A stretch of 64,000 nt of DNA from an uncultured Arthrobacter sp. (lineage in GTDB: Bacteria > Actinomycetota > Actinomycetes > Actinomycetales > Micrococcaceae): the NCBI RefSeq assembly GCF_947493765.1, contig NZ_CANLSZ010000004.1:302461-366460 (forward strand), given 5' to 3'. The position numbers were made by a program, and so were the translations under genes. Positions 30,326-39,737 of the stretch are shown here, piece by piece (position 1 is the stretch's first letter; each line of letters begins with the position of its first letter). The notes beneath the pieces are model-generated. The model saw nothing but the letters and a program-made list of their open reading frames with translations. It did no database searches and was not told the origin of the DNA.

Positions 30326-31039
30326 GTGATCAGTAGGAAAACCGGCCGTCGCTGGGGCTTCACGGCCCCGGCGGTGGCCGCCCTCTTTCTCCTCGCCGGC
30401 TGTGGATCCGCCGCCGAGCCGGGCACCGCCGCGCAGCCGACCTCCGCCGCGTCGTCGTCGGCCGCGGGCACCTCCCCGTCGGCGCCCGCGACGCCGGTAC
30501 CCACCGCGTCCTCCCCAGCGACGCCGGTACCCACCGCGTCCTCTCCGGCGACGCCGACCGCTGCGCCGTCCCTGCCGCCCGTGCTGCCCGCCTCGGTCCC
30601 GACCACGCTCGACATCCCGTCCATCGGCGCACGCTCCGAGCTGCTGAGCCTCGGACTTCGCGAGAACAAGAGTCTCGAGGTCCCGCCGGGCGAGCCCGGA
30701 TCCCCCGCGAGCTGGTACAACCAGTCGCCCACACCGGGGGAACGCGGCCCCGCCGTGATGCTGGGCCACGTCAACGCGACGGACGGAGGCGCCGGTGTGT
30801 TCGCCCGCCTGCGTGAGCTGAAGACCGGGGACGTCATCAACGTGGTCCGCGAGGACGGCACGACGGCGGTCTTCGAGTTCCAGCGCGGCGAGCAGTACAT
30901 GAAGGACGAGTTCCCCACGCTCACGGTCTACGGGAACACGGCGGGCTCGGAACTGCGCCTCATCACCTGTGACGGCTACAACCCCGACACCGGTGAGTTC
31001 GACGACAACTACGTGGTCTACGCGACCCTCAGGACCTGA
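30326..31039 (+). CDS. Class F-like sortase, predicted lipoprotein, with atypical active site
   Basis: Extracellular transpeptidase-like protein (237 aa). The N-terminus has a lipobox LLAGC (Cys26) after a basic region, then a Pro/Ala/Thr/Ser linker of about 60 residues containing a 30-nt tandem repeat. The sortase domain begins near VPTTLDIPSIGA. His148 (LGHVN) and Cys215 (LITCDG) match the catalytic pair. The usual downstream Arg of class F enzymes (in a TGxxRDN-like context) is replaced by acidic residues (TGEFDDN), so activity or assignment is uncertain. Start GTG 30326 lies 11 nt after the CHRD gene, which is probably its substrate. Confidence 0.78.
   Translation: MISRKTGRRWGFTAPAVAALFLLAGCGSAAEPGTAAQPTSAASSSAAGTSPSAPATPVPTASSPATPVPTASSPATPTAAPSLPPVLPASVPTTLDIPSIGARSELLSLGLRENKSLEVPPGEPGSPASWYNQSPTPGERGPAVMLGHVNATDGGAGVFARLRELKTGDVINVVREDGTTAVFEFQRGEQYMKDEFPTLTVYGNTAGSELRLITCDGYNPDTGEFDDNYVVYATLRT
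30488..30556. repeat. 30-nt tandem repeat in the sortase linker
   Basis: Units 30488-30517 and 30518-30547 are nearly identical and a third begins at 30548. They encode the repeated linker PVPTASSPAT. Confidence 0.85.
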
Positions 31040-31056
31040 CGCCGCGTTCCTGCCTC

Positions 31057-31123
31057 GGTGCCCTACTTCAGGAGGTGCCCTGGTTCAGGAGGTCCCTACT
31101 TCAGGGGGTGCCCTACTTCAGGA
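31057..31123. repeat. Four 16-17-nt tandem repeats spanning the ABC-2 permease stop codon
   Basis: Units 31057-31073, 31074-31090, 31091-31106 and 31107-31123 share the pattern GGTGCCCTACTTCAGGA. The last contains the real stop codon of the minus-strand permease and its final codons. The other three are copies beyond the gene end, between convergent genes. Confidence 0.85.
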
Positions 31124-31946
31124 ACAGCTTCCGCAGGCGCAGCGTGGTCAGCAACATCCCGACGGCGATCATGACGAGGAAGTAGCCGAGGTGGACCAGC
31201 GTGGCAGGGCCGAACGACGCCACGCTGATCTGCCGGAGCAGTTCCACGCCGTGCCAGAGGGGTAACGCCTGGATGAACCACTGGACGGCTTGCGGGTAGA
31301 CGCTCAGCGGGTAGAAGGTCGCCGAGAACAGGAACATCGGCAGCATCACGAAATTGACCCACTCCATCTGCTGGAACGTCCTCATGAAGCTCGTGATCGC
31401 CATGCCGAAGGATGCGAACCCGAAGGCGACGACCACCGACGCCGGGATCATGAGCAGCGCCACCGGCGTGGTGAGCAGACCCATCAGTGCCATCACGGTG
31501 GTGAACCCGGTGGCGTACAGGGCGCCGCGGAGCAGCGCCAGGAAGATCTCACCGATCGCCACGTCGAGGGGCCCGAGCGAGGTGTACAGCATGCCCTGGT
31601 ACAGCTTGGCGAAGTTCATCTTGAAGAAGACGTTCCACGTGCTGTCGTAGACCGCACCGTTCATCGCGGACACCGCGAGCAGAGCCGGTGCGATGTAGGC
31701 GGCGTAGCTGATGGGGCGCCCGTCGGGTCCGTCCAGCTCGCCGACGAGCGCGCCGAGTCCGATCCCCATGGACAGGAGATAGAGCACCGGCTCGAAGAAA
31801 CCCGACACCAGGACCAGCCCGTTGCTGCTCCTGGTCGCCAGCAGCCCCCGGGCGATGACCGCCTTCGCGTTGCGGGAGTACAGTGCGGCCAATGGTCGCG
31901 TGGAGCCTTCCAGCCGCAGGTCCGGCCCCGGGAATCCCGCCGTCAC
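31113..31946 (-). CDS. ABC-2 type transporter permease, second subunit
   Basis: Six-helix export permease (277 aa) of the NodJ/DrrB-like ABC2_membrane family. Conserved region FVMLPMFLFSATFYPLS precedes the last helices. GTG 31946 overlaps the previous permease stop (GTGA). Leu codon TTA occurs in frame at 31263-31265 (codon 228), the only UUA codon I noticed in the window. With the partner permease and ATPase upstream it forms a heteromeric exporter for an unknown substrate, such as a polyketide, glycan or drug. Confidence 0.88.
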   Translation of the reverse strand: MTAGFPGPDLRLEGSTRPLAALYSRNAKAVIARGLLATRSSNGLVLVSGFFEPVLYLLSMGIGLGALVGELDGPDGRPISYAAYIAPALLAVSAMNGAVYDSTWNVFFKMNFAKLYQGMLYTSLGPLDVAIGEIFLALLRGALYATGFTTVMALMGLLTTPVALLMIPASVVVAFGFASFGMAITSFMRTFQQMEWVNFVMLPMFLFSATFYPLSVYPQAVQWFIQALPLWHGVELLRQISVASFGPATLVHLGYFLVMIAVGMLLTTLRLRKLFLK

Positions 31947-32818
31947 CGACCCAGCCTCCGCGCGAAGACCGTCCGGGCCAGGTGCAGGCCGACGACGGCG
32001 AGGACCACGAGGACGAGGCCGTGGACGAGCGCCAGCCAGCCCGGAAGCTCGTACCCGTAGGTCAGGGCCCGGCCCAGTTCCGTCCCGTGCCACAGGGGCG
32101 AGATCCAGCCGATCCAGCGCAGGAACAGGGGCAGGGTCTCCAGCGGGAAGAATGTGCCGGAGAACAGGAACAGCGGCGTGACGACGAAGCGCATGACGAG
32201 CGGGAACTGCCCCCGGTCGTCCTCCACCCCTGCCGCGTAGGCCAGCAGCGGCAGACCGAAAGCGAGCCCCGTGAGGACCGCCACCGGGACTACCAGCACC
32301 CCGGCGGGCGAGGGCGAGGCACCGAAGGCCGCGATGATCACGAAATAGATGGCGGTGCTCGCCAGGAGCCGGAGCGTGATCGCCAGGACGTGGCCGTTGA
32401 CGATCTGGTCCGTCCCCAGGGGTGAGGCATGGGGTCCGTAGTAGACCCTGCGCCACTTGAAGCCGTCCATCACCGGGTAGGTGAACTCGGTGGCCGCCGT
32501 CATGATGGCCGCCGACGCCAGCAGCGCAGGTGCGATGAAGGCGAGATAGCCGACCCCGCCGAAGGCTGCGGCGGAGTTCCGGTCCACGAGCGTCGCCAGC
32601 CCCACGCCCAGGGCGACGAGGTACACCACCGGTGTGCCCACGCTGGAGGCGAGCAGCGTCCAGCGGTAGCTCCTCATGGACCGCAGCACGTGCTCGGCGT
32701 AGTACCAGGTGCCGAACCGGCGTGCCCGGGACGCCGAGACCTCCGGTGCGTGGGAGTGGAGACGGTAGGGCCGGTGTGCCGGGTGGTCGTCCGGCACGGT
32801 GGTCCGCGGCTCAGTCAA
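31943..32818 (-). CDS. ABC-2 type transporter permease, first subunit
   Basis: Six-helix permease (291 aa). A 45-residue His/Pro/Arg-rich cytoplasmic N-terminus precedes the first helix (SYRWTLLASSVGTPVVYLVA). The conserved segment VTPLFLFSGTFFPLETLP is family-typical. Start TTG 32818 overlaps the ATPase stop by 8 nt and has GGAG just upstream. No in-frame ATG or GTG offers a better start. Confidence 0.88.
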   Translation of the reverse strand: MTEPRTTVPDDHPAHRPYRLHSHAPEVSASRARRFGTWYYAEHVLRSMRSYRWTLLASSVGTPVVYLVALGVGLATLVDRNSAAAFGGVGYLAFIAPALLASAAIMTAATEFTYPVMDGFKWRRVYYGPHASPLGTDQIVNGHVLAITLRLLASTAIYFVIIAAFGASPSPAGVLVVPVAVLTGLAFGLPLLAYAAGVEDDRGQFPLVMRFVVTPLFLFSGTFFPLETLPLFLRWIGWISPLWHGTELGRALTYGYELPGWLALVHGLVLVVLAVVGLHLARTVFARRLGR

Positions 32819-33752
32819 CGAGGCTCCTCCCGGTCAGGCGCAGGAAGACGTCCTCGAGCGAGGACCGCCGCACCAGGGACGTGAGGGGCTTCAGGCCTCG
32901 CGCGCTGACCTCCTCCAGCGCCGCCTCGCCGTCGCGCGCGTAGATGAGCACGCGGTCCGGCAGCGGCTCGAGGCGGTCGCCGATGCCCTGCAGCTCCGCG
33001 GCCACGGTGGTGTTCCGTTCCGAGCCGAAGCGCAGTTCGAGGACCTCCCGCGTGGAGTGGTCGCGGATGAGCTGGGCGGGTGAGCCCTCCGCCATGATCT
33101 GCCCCTTGTCGACGACGACGAGGCGGTCGCAGAGCTGCTCGGCCTCGTCCATGTAGTGCGTGGTCAGGATGAGCGTGACGCCGGCTTCCTTCAGCCGGAA
33201 CAGCCGGTCCCACAGGATGTGCCGGGCCTGCGGGTCCAGGCCGGTGGTGGGTTCGTCGAGGAGGAGGATCCGGGGCTCGTTGATGAGCGAGCGCGCGATG
33301 GTCAGACGCCGTTTCATGCCGCCGGAGAGCGCGTCGACCTTCGCCGAGGCCTTGTCCGTGAGCTGGGCGAACTCGAGGAGTTCGTCGGCCTTGGGCCCGA
33401 GATAGCTCAGGGGGAGGCCGAAGTAGCGCCCGTACACGATCAGATTGTCACGGACCCGAAGTTCCTCGTCGAGATTGTCCTGCTGCGGGACCACGCCGAG
33501 GTGCGCCCGGACCTCGGGCCCGTGCTCCTCGGGATCGAGCCCCATGATCGTCAGGTGCCCGGAGGTCCGCTGGGACACGCCGCCGATCATGCGCATGGTG
33601 GTCGACTTGCCGGCCCCGTTAGGACCCAGCAGCCCGAAGGCCTCACCGGCGGGGACGTCGAAGGAGATCCCGTCGACGGCCCTGAACTCGCCGTAGTGCT
33701 TGCTGAGACGCTGGGCGGAGATCACCGGCGGGCCGGGAGAATGTGGGTGCAC
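32811..33752 (-). CDS. ABC-2 type transporter ATPase (DrrA/CcmA family)
   Basis: Cytoplasmic ATPase (313 aa). Walker A GPNGAGKST, signature LSGGMKRRL and Walker B ILLLDEPTTGLDP are intact, and the C-terminal extension is typical of DrrA/NodI. GTG 33752 is preceded by TACGCT 6 nt upstream, the leaderless pattern, so it heads a three-gene exporter operon with the two permeases. Confidence 0.92.
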   Translation of the reverse strand: MHPHSPGPPVISAQRLSKHYGEFRAVDGISFDVPAGEAFGLLGPNGAGKSTTMRMIGGVSQRTSGHLTIMGLDPEEHGPEVRAHLGVVPQQDNLDEELRVRDNLIVYGRYFGLPLSYLGPKADELLEFAQLTDKASAKVDALSGGMKRRLTIARSLINEPRILLLDEPTTGLDPQARHILWDRLFRLKEAGVTLILTTHYMDEAEQLCDRLVVVDKGQIMAEGSPAQLIRDHSTREVLELRFGSERNTTVAAELQGIGDRLEPLPDRVLIYARDGEAALEEVSARGLKPLTSLVRRSSLEDVFLRLTGRSLVD

Positions 33753-33758
33753 CTGCCC

Positions 33759-33764
33759 AGCGTA
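33759..33764 (-). promoter_or_regulatory. -10 box of the ABC-2 exporter operon (leaderless)
   Basis: TACGCT on the minus strand with 6 nt to GTG 33752; no SD in between. Confidence 0.45.
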
Positions 33765-33804
33765 GGTGAGATCGGGCTCGGAGCGAGGCAGGGCGCGGAG
33801 ACCG

Positions 33805-34695
33805 TCAGCTGCTGCCTGCCAGGCGTTCCGCGGCAGCGACCACATTGGCCAGCAGCATGGCGCGGGTCATCGGACCCACTCCCCCCGGATTGGGCGCCAG
33901 CCATCCCGCCACGTCCGCGGCAGCGGGCTCGACGTCGCCCGTCAGCACCGCCCTGCCCGTGTCCGGGTCCTCGACGCGGCTCACGCCGACGTCGAGGACG
34001 ATCGCGCCAGGCTTGAGCTGCTCCGCGCGGATCATGTGGGCATTTCCCGCGGCACCGACCACCACGTCGGCCCGAGCGAGATGCGCCGCGAGATCAGCGG
34101 TCCCCGTGTGAGCCAGTGTCACTGTCGCGTTGATCTGCTTCCGTGTCAGCAGCAGGCCCAGCGAGCGGCCCACCGTCACGCCCCTGCCCACCACGAGCAC
34201 GTCGAGGCCCCGGAGGGACACGCCGTGGCGCTCGAGGAGCTCGACGATGCCGTGCGGCGTGCAGGGCAGCGGCGACACCATCTCCCGGTCCACGTTGAGT
34301 ACCAGTCTGCCCAGATTGGTGGGATGCAGTCCGTCGGCATCCTTGGCCGGATCGATGCGCTCGAGGATCGCGTCGGTGTCGAGATGTGCGGGCAACGGGA
34401 GCTGGACGATGTAGCCCGTGGTGACGTCGTCGGCATTCAACTCGTCGAGGACGGACTCGAGGTCCTCCTGCGTGATGTCCGCGGGCAGATCGCGCCGGAC
34501 CGAGGTGATACCCACCTCCGCGCAGTCGCGGTGCTTGCCCGCCACGTAGGAGCGGCTGCCCGGGTCGTCGCCCACCAGCACGGTGCCGAGCCCGGGGGTA
34601 ATCCCCTGCTCCCGCAACGCCGCCACACGTCCGGTCAGCTCCGCCCTCAGCTGCGCGGCGGTTGCTTTCCCGTCAAGGATGCGGGCTGGGCTCAT
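33805..34695 (-). CDS. folD: Bifunctional methylenetetrahydrofolate dehydrogenase/cyclohydrolase
   Basis: Interconverts methylene-, methenyl- and formyl-tetrahydrofolate with NADP (296 aa). It shows [17 protein letters not shown] with the catalytic Lys, [21 protein letters not shown] and the NADP-site segment [17 protein letters not shown]. It follows glyA, the enzyme that makes its substrate, 87 nt downstream with GAGG as SD. This is the common one-carbon gene pair. Confidence 0.95.
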   Translation of the reverse strand: MSPARILDGKATAAQLRAELTGRVAALREQGITPGLGTVLVGDDPGSRSYVAGKHRDCAEVGITSVRRDLPADITQEDLESVLDELNADDVTTGYIVQLPLPAHLDTDAILERIDPAKDADGLHPTNLGRLVLNVDREMVSPLPCTPHGIVELLERHGVSLRGLDVLVVGRGVTVGRSLGLLLTRKQINATVTLAHTGTADLAAHLARADVVVGAAGNAHMIRAEQLKPGAIVLDVGVSRVEDPDTGRAVLTGDVEPAAADVAGWLAPNPGGVGPMTRAMLLANVVAAAERLAGSS

Positions 34696-34782
34696 GCGGA
34701 TCGACCTCGTTCGGTTGCTCGGGTGATGGGTGCTGCGGTTCCGTTCCGCACCACCGACAGGGCGATTGCGCCCCGGCCGGCC

Positions 34783-36087
34783 CTACCACTCCTCCTGGCC
34801 CGGGTAGAGCGGGAAGTCGGCGGCGAGCGCGGAGACCCTCGCGCGGAGGGCCTCGACGTCGGGGGCGGGTTTCAGCGCTGCCGCGATGATCTCCCCGACC
34901 TCGGTGAACTCGGTGGCACCGAAGCCGCGGGTGGCCAGGGCAGGGGTCCCGATCCGCAGGCCCGAGGTGACCATCGGCGGACGCGGGTCGAAGGGTACGG
35001 CGTTGCGGTTGACGGTGATGCCGACGGAGTGCAGCACGTCCTCCGCCTGCTGGCCGTCGAGGGTGGAGTTGCGCAGGTCGACGAGCACGAGGTGCACGTC
35101 GGTGCCGCCCGTGAGCACCGAGACGCCGTGCTCGGCGACGTCCGAGCCGGTGAGGCGCTCGGCGATGAGGCGGGCGCCCTCGAGGACACGCTCCTGGCGC
35201 TCCCTGAACTCCGGGGACCCGGCGATCCTGAAGGCAGTGGCCTTCCCGGCGATCACGTGCATGAGCGGGCCGCCCTGCTGTCCGGGGAAGACACTCGAGT
35301 TGAGCTTCTTGGCCCACTCCTGCTTCGCGAGGATGACACCGGAGCGCGGTCCGGCGAGCGTCTTGTGGACGGTGGAGGTGACGATGTCGGAGTGGGGCAC
35401 CGGGTTCGGGTGCACTCCTGCGGCGACGAGACCGGCGAAGTGCGCCATGTCGGTCCAGAGGACCGCCCCCACCTCGTCGGCGATGGAGCGGAAGGCCGCG
35501 AAGTCGAGCCGGCGCGGGTAGGCGGACCAGCCGGCGATCAGGACCTGCGGCTTCTCCGCGCGCGCCTGCTCACGCACCCTGTCCATGTCGAGGCGGTGGG
35601 TGTCCTCCTCGACACCGTACGCGGCCACGGCGTACAGCTTGCCCGAGAAGTTGAGCTTCATCCCGTGCGTCAGGTGCCCGCCGTGGGCGAGCGAGAGACC
35701 CATGATCTTCTCGCCGGGCTTGATCATGGCCGACAGTGCGGCCGCGTTGGCCTGTGCGCCGGAGTGGGGCTGGACGTTCGCGAACTCCGCTCCGAAGAGT
35801 GCCTTCACCCGCTCGATCGCCAGATTCTCCGCGACGTCCACGTGCTCGCACCCGCCGTAGTACCGACGTCCCGGGTAGCCCTCGGCGTACTTGTTGGTGA
35901 GCACGCTGCCCTGGGCCTGGAGGACCGCCCGGGGAGCGAAGTTCTCGGAGGCGATCATCTCGAGGGTGTCCCGCTGCCGCGCGAGCTCGTCCCTGAGGAC
36001 GGCCGCGATCTCGGGATCCACCTCCGACAGGGGTGCATCGGTGACGGAGTCCGCCGTGGTGGATCCGGACGTGGGCGAGGTGGTCAT
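34783..36087 (-). CDS. glyA: Serine hydroxymethyltransferase
   Basis: PLP enzyme converting serine and THF to glycine and methylene-THF (434 aa). PLP lysine lies in [15 protein letters not shown]. Other motifs are [32 protein letters not shown] and [11 protein letters not shown]. About 25 polar residues precede the family start. ATG 36087 has GAGAAGG. No glycine or folate riboswitch is visible upstream. Confidence 0.96.
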   Translation of the reverse strand: MTTSPTSGSTTADSVTDAPLSEVDPEIAAVLRDELARQRDTLEMIASENFAPRAVLQAQGSVLTNKYAEGYPGRRYYGGCEHVDVAENLAIERVKALFGAEFANVQPHSGAQANAAALSAMIKPGEKIMGLSLAHGGHLTHGMKLNFSGKLYAVAAYGVEEDTHRLDMDRVREQARAEKPQVLIAGWSAYPRRLDFAAFRSIADEVGAVLWTDMAHFAGLVAAGVHPNPVPHSDIVTSTVHKTLAGPRSGVILAKQEWAKKLNSSVFPGQQGGPLMHVIAGKATAFRIAGSPEFRERQERVLEGARLIAERLTGSDVAEHGVSVLTGGTDVHLVLVDLRNSTLDGQQAEDVLHSVGITVNRNAVPFDPRPPMVTSGLRIGTPALATRGFGATEFTEVGEIIAAALKPAPDVEALRARVSALAADFPLYPGQEEW

Positions 36088-36208
36088 CGATCGATCCTTC
36101 TCTGGGTCGCGCATCGGCGCAGGCCTCGTGGCCGTGCTTGGACGTCGCCCTCATGCTAACCGCACCGCCCGACCGGCCGCGACAGGTGTCCATCCCGACG
36201 ACGTCGCC

Positions 36209-36214
36209 TAGGCT
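36209..36214 (+). promoter_or_regulatory. -10 box of the gamma-carbonic anhydrase gene (leaderless)
   Basis: TAGGCT, six nucleotides before ATG 36221, with no ribosome binding site in the interval. Confidence 0.5.
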
Positions 36215-36220
36215 GGCGCC

Positions 36221-36742
36221 ATGGCTCACCTCATCACGTTCCGGGGCAGGACCCCCGTCATCGGCGACTCCGTGTTCACCGCCCCCACCGCGGCACTGAT
36301 CGGCGACGTCACCGTCGGCGATTTCGCAAGCGTCTTCTACGGCGCCAGCGTCCGCGCGGATGCCGCCCCGATCCACATCGGCGAGGGCACGAATCTGCAG
36401 GACAACGTGGTGGTCCACGCCGACCCGGGATTCCCCGCGCGGATCGGGGATCGCGTCAGCGTGGGCCACAGCGCCGTGGTGCACGGGTGCACCGTCGAGG
36501 ACGACTGCCTCATCGGCATGAGCGCCACCGTCATGAACGGCGCCGTGATCGGCTCCGGGTCGCTCGTGGCGGCGGGCGCCGTCGTGCTCGAGGGAACGGT
36601 CGTCCCGCCCCGCTCCCTCGTGGCCGGGGTACCGGCGAAGGTCCGGAGGGAGCTCACCGACAGCGAGGTGGAGGACGTCGGGGCCAATGCGGCCCACTAC
36701 AGAGCATTGGCACAGGAGCATCGTGATGCGTTGACTTCTTGA
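36221..36742 (+). CDS. Gamma-carbonic anhydrase family protein
   Basis: Left-handed beta-helix protein (173 aa) built of hexapeptide repeats. The three Zn-ligand His residues are in place: His66 (VVVHAD), His83 and His88 (VGHSAVVHG). The family includes CamH-like carbonic anhydrases and PaaY/YrdA-type thioesterases, so the activity is not certain. Probably leaderless; divergent from glyA. Confidence 0.9.
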   Translation: MAHLITFRGRTPVIGDSVFTAPTAALIGDVTVGDFASVFYGASVRADAAPIHIGEGTNLQDNVVVHADPGFPARIGDRVSVGHSAVVHGCTVEDDCLIGMSATVMNGAVIGSGSLVAAGAVVLEGTVVPPRSLVAGVPAKVRRELTDSEVEDVGANAAHYRALAQEHRDALTS

Positions 36743-36773
36743 CGACAGGGGGAAGCTGCGCAACCCTGAGGTC

Positions 36774-38051
36774 ATGCCCGCACGCCCCCTCCCGGACACA
36801 CCGACCGCCAGCCCCAGAGTCCCCGGTGTATTTGATGTCCCCGGTGTCCCCGGTGTATCCGGTGTCCCCGGTGTGTCCGACGTGGCCGGCAGACCGGGAT
36901 CGCAGTCGGCGTTGCGTCGGCAGAACCAGCAGCGCCTGGTCTCGGCGCTGAGGAGCGGCGGGTCCCAGACGCAGGCCGAGCTCGCGCGCCAGACCGGGCT
37001 GTCGACGGCCACGGTGTCGAACATCGTCAAGGCCCTCGCGTCGGTCGGCATCGTCAGCACGGAGCCGACCACGAGTTCCGGGCGCCGAGCCCTGTCGGTC
37101 ACGCTTGAGGACGACGGTCAGGTGGCCGCCGGGATCGACGTGGGCCGGAGGCATCTGCGCGTCGTCCTGGCCGGCACGAGCCACAGCATCATCCGGGAGG
37201 CCTCGGTCCCGCTGCCCCCCGGCCACACCGCCGCGGACGGGCTCACCATCGCGGCGGACCTCCTCGACAGCCTGCTCGCCGAGGGCGGCATCCACCGGCG
37301 GGCCCTCCTCGGAGCAGGCGTGGGCATCCCCGGGCCGATCGACCGGAGGACGGGGACAGTGGTCGAGGGAGGCATCCTGCCGGAGTGGGTGGGGATCGAC
37401 ATCCGCGGCATGTTCCGGGACCGCCTGCAGATCCCGGTCCACATCGACAACGACGCCAACCTCGGCGCCCTCGCCCAGGTGAGCTGGGGCCCGCACCAGG
37501 CGGTTGCGAATCTGCTCTTCCTGAAGCTCGGTTCCGGCATCGGGGCGGGCCTCGTGCTCGACGGAGCGCTCTTCTACGGTCACGTCGGCATCACGGGGGA
37601 ACTGGGACACACCACGATCAACGAGCACGGCGTCATCTGCCGGTGCGGCAATCGCGGGTGCCTCGAGACCGTGGCGTCGACGTCCACCATGATCGAGCTG
37701 CTGGGCCGGGGCACGCGGGAGCCGGTCGACACGCGGCAGATCGTGGAGCGGGCGCTCGCCGGGGAGACCGCGGTGCTGCGTGTGGTCGACGACGCAGGGG
37801 TCGCCGTCGGGAGGGCACTGGCGCACATGGCCAATCTCGTCAATCCCGAGACCATCGTGATCGGCGGCCCCCTCACGGATCTCGGCGAGATCCTGCTCGA
37901 GCCCGTCCGGCGCGGGCTCTCGCGCCACGCCGTCCCGATCGTCGGCGAGACGACCAACCTCTGCATGTCCTCGCTGGGTGACCGGGCCGAGGCACTCGGC
38001 GCCGCTGCCCTCGTCCTCGCCCGGGCAGGCCTGGCCCGGCCAAAGACCTGA
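36774..38051 (+). CDS. ROK family transcriptional repressor
   Basis: Sugar-responsive regulator (425 aa). An N-terminal winged helix (about residues 50-105, [21 protein letters not shown]) precedes a ROK sugar-kinase-like domain with the Zn motif [10 protein letters not shown] and GELGHTTI. The first 40 residues hold a Val-Pro-Gly-Val repeat ([17 protein letters not shown]) from a 9-nt DNA repeat. The gene lies 124 nt upstream of a monosaccharide ABC importer on the same strand, its likely target. ATG 36774 has AGG at -7. Confidence 0.9.
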   Translation: MPARPLPDTPTASPRVPGVFDVPGVPGVSGVPGVSDVAGRPGSQSALRRQNQQRLVSALRSGGSQTQAELARQTGLSTATVSNIVKALASVGIVSTEPTTSSGRRALSVTLEDDGQVAAGIDVGRRHLRVVLAGTSHSIIREASVPLPPGHTAADGLTIAADLLDSLLAEGGIHRRALLGAGVGIPGPIDRRTGTVVEGGILPEWVGIDIRGMFRDRLQIPVHIDNDANLGALAQVSWGPHQAVANLLFLKLGSGIGAGLVLDGALFYGHVGITGELGHTTINEHGVICRCGNRGCLETVASTSTMIELLGRGTREPVDTRQIVERALAGETAVLRVVDDAGVAVGRALAHMANLVNPETIVIGGPLTDLGEILLEPVRRGLSRHAVPIVGETTNLCMSSLGDRAEALGAAALVLARAGLARPKT

Positions 38052-38175
38052 GCGCCCGGGTCACGCAGCGGTAGCATTGCCTTCAACCATTGACGCCATG
38101 GCCATCCACCGTGTTCAATTCTTTCGGGCCAGTTTTGGCTCCACCTTCGACAGTGACGTCCTTGCGGGAGATTCG

Positions 38176-39714
38176 ATGATCAACCACACCATCCTCGAGA
38201 TGCGCTCCATCACCAAGGAGTTCCCCGGCGTCAAGGCACTGGCCGATGTCTCCATCGCGGTGAGATCGGGGGAGATCCACGCCATCTGCGGTGAGAACGG
38301 TGCCGGCAAGTCCACCCTGATGAAGGTCCTCTCGGGGCTGTACCCCTACGGCGAGTACTCGGGCGACATCATCTTCCAGGGCGAGCCGGTCCAGTTCAGG
38401 GACATCCGCTCCAGCGAGGCGGCCGGCATCGTGATCATCCACCAGGAGCTCGCCCTCATCCCCGAGCTGTCCATCGCGGAGAACATCTTCCTCGGGAACG
38501 AACCCACGCGCTTCGGTGCCATCAACTGGGACCTCGTCAATCGCACGGCACTCGAACTCCTGGCCCGCGTGGGCCTGAGCGAGGATCCCACCACGAAGGT
38601 CAAGGACATCGGCGTGGGCAAGCAGCAGCTCGTCGAGATCGCGAAGGCCCTCAACAAGTCGGTCAAACTGCTCATCCTCGACGAACCGACGGCAGCGCTC
38701 AACGAGTCGGACTCCCAGCATCTGCTCGATCTCATGGCGGGCCTGCGCTCCAAGGGGATCACGTGCATCATGATCTCGCACAAACTCAACGAGATCGAGC
38801 AGATCGCCGACTCGATCACCATCATCCGGGACGGGCGGTCCATCGAGACGCTCCACGTCAAGGACGACGGCGTGGACGAGGACCGCATCATCCGGGGCAT
38901 GGTGGGCCGCTCGCTCGAATCCCGGTTCCCCGAGCACACCCCGTCCATCGGCGAGACGTTCTTCGAGGTCCGCAACTGGACCGTGGGCCACCCCTCGGTC
39001 CCCGACCGCCTCGTGTGCAAGAACTCCAGTTTCCACGTCCGTCGCGGAGAGATCGTCGGCTTCGCCGGGCTGATGGGCGCAGGGCGCACCGAGCTGGCCC
39101 GCTCGGTCTTCGGCCGCTCCTACGGCACCTATCGATCCGGCCGGATCGTCATGGACGGCAAGGAGATCACCCTCAGGACCGTGCCGCAGGCCATCGACGC
39201 CGGCCTCGCCTATGTGACGGAGGACCGGAAGTCGCTCGGCCTGAATCTGCTGGACGACATCAAGACCACCACGGTCTCGGCGGATCTGAGGAAGATCACG
39301 CGGGGTCTGGTGGTCGACCGGGACGAGGAGTTCCGCGTCGCCGAGGACTACCGCAAGTCCCTGCGGACCAAGACGCCGAGCGTCAACGAGGGTGTCGCCA
39401 AGCTCTCGGGCGGCAACCAGCAGAAGGTCGTGCTGGCGAAATGGATGTTCACCGATCCCGAGCTCCTGATCCTCGACGAGCCCACCCGCGGCATCGACGT
39501 CGGTGCCAAGTACGAGATCTACGGCATCATCCAGAAACTCGCGGACCAGGGCAAGGGCGTGATCGTCATCTCCTCGGAGCTGCCCGAACTGCTCGGACTC
39601 TCGGACCGCATCTACACGATCTTCGAGGGTGCCATCACGGGCGAACTGGACCGCCGCAACGCGAACCAGGAATCCCTCATGAAACTCATGACCGCCAGCA
39701 GGAAATCCGCCTGA
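38176..39714 (+). CDS. Monosaccharide ABC transporter ATPase (MmsA/GguA/XylG-like, two ABC domains)
   Basis: Cytoplasmic double ATPase (512 aa). The first domain has Walker [10 protein letters not shown] (residues 39-47) and an atypical signature VGKQQLVEI. The second has GLMGAGRTE and LSGGNQQKV followed by [12 protein letters not shown]. Segments such as [14 protein letters not shown] and [10 protein letters not shown] point to the multiple-monosaccharide (MmsA/GguA) type. Start ATG 38176 has GGGAG. The 124 nt upstream probably contain promoter and ROK operator, but no clean palindrome is visible. Confidence 0.92.
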   Translation: MINHTILEMRSITKEFPGVKALADVSIAVRSGEIHAICGENGAGKSTLMKVLSGLYPYGEYSGDIIFQGEPVQFRDIRSSEAAGIVIIHQELALIPELSIAENIFLGNEPTRFGAINWDLVNRTALELLARVGLSEDPTTKVKDIGVGKQQLVEIAKALNKSVKLLILDEPTAALNESDSQHLLDLMAGLRSKGITCIMISHKLNEIEQIADSITIIRDGRSIETLHVKDDGVDEDRIIRGMVGRSLESRFPEHTPSIGETFFEVRNWTVGHPSVPDRLVCKNSSFHVRRGEIVGFAGLMGAGRTELARSVFGRSYGTYRSGRIVMDGKEITLRTVPQAIDAGLAYVTEDRKSLGLNLLDDIKTTTVSADLRKITRGLVVDRDEEFRVAEDYRKSLRTKTPSVNEGVAKLSGGNQQKVVLAKWMFTDPELLILDEPTRGIDVGAKYEIYGIIQKLADQGKGVIVISSELPELLGLSDRIYTIFEGAITGELDRRNANQESLMKLMTASRKSA

Positions 39715-39737
39715 CCGAAGCCCCTAGGAAAGACACC

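Noticed and set aside
31057-31123. Possible CRISPR array
   Set aside because: Units are 16-17 nt without spacers and include a stop codon. They are simple tandem repeats. No cas genes are near any repeat in the window.
36088-36220. Glycine or folate riboswitch upstream of glyA
   Set aside because: I looked for the paired glycine aptamer and THF motifs and saw neither; the 133-nt gap holds only a leaderless promoter for the divergent gene.
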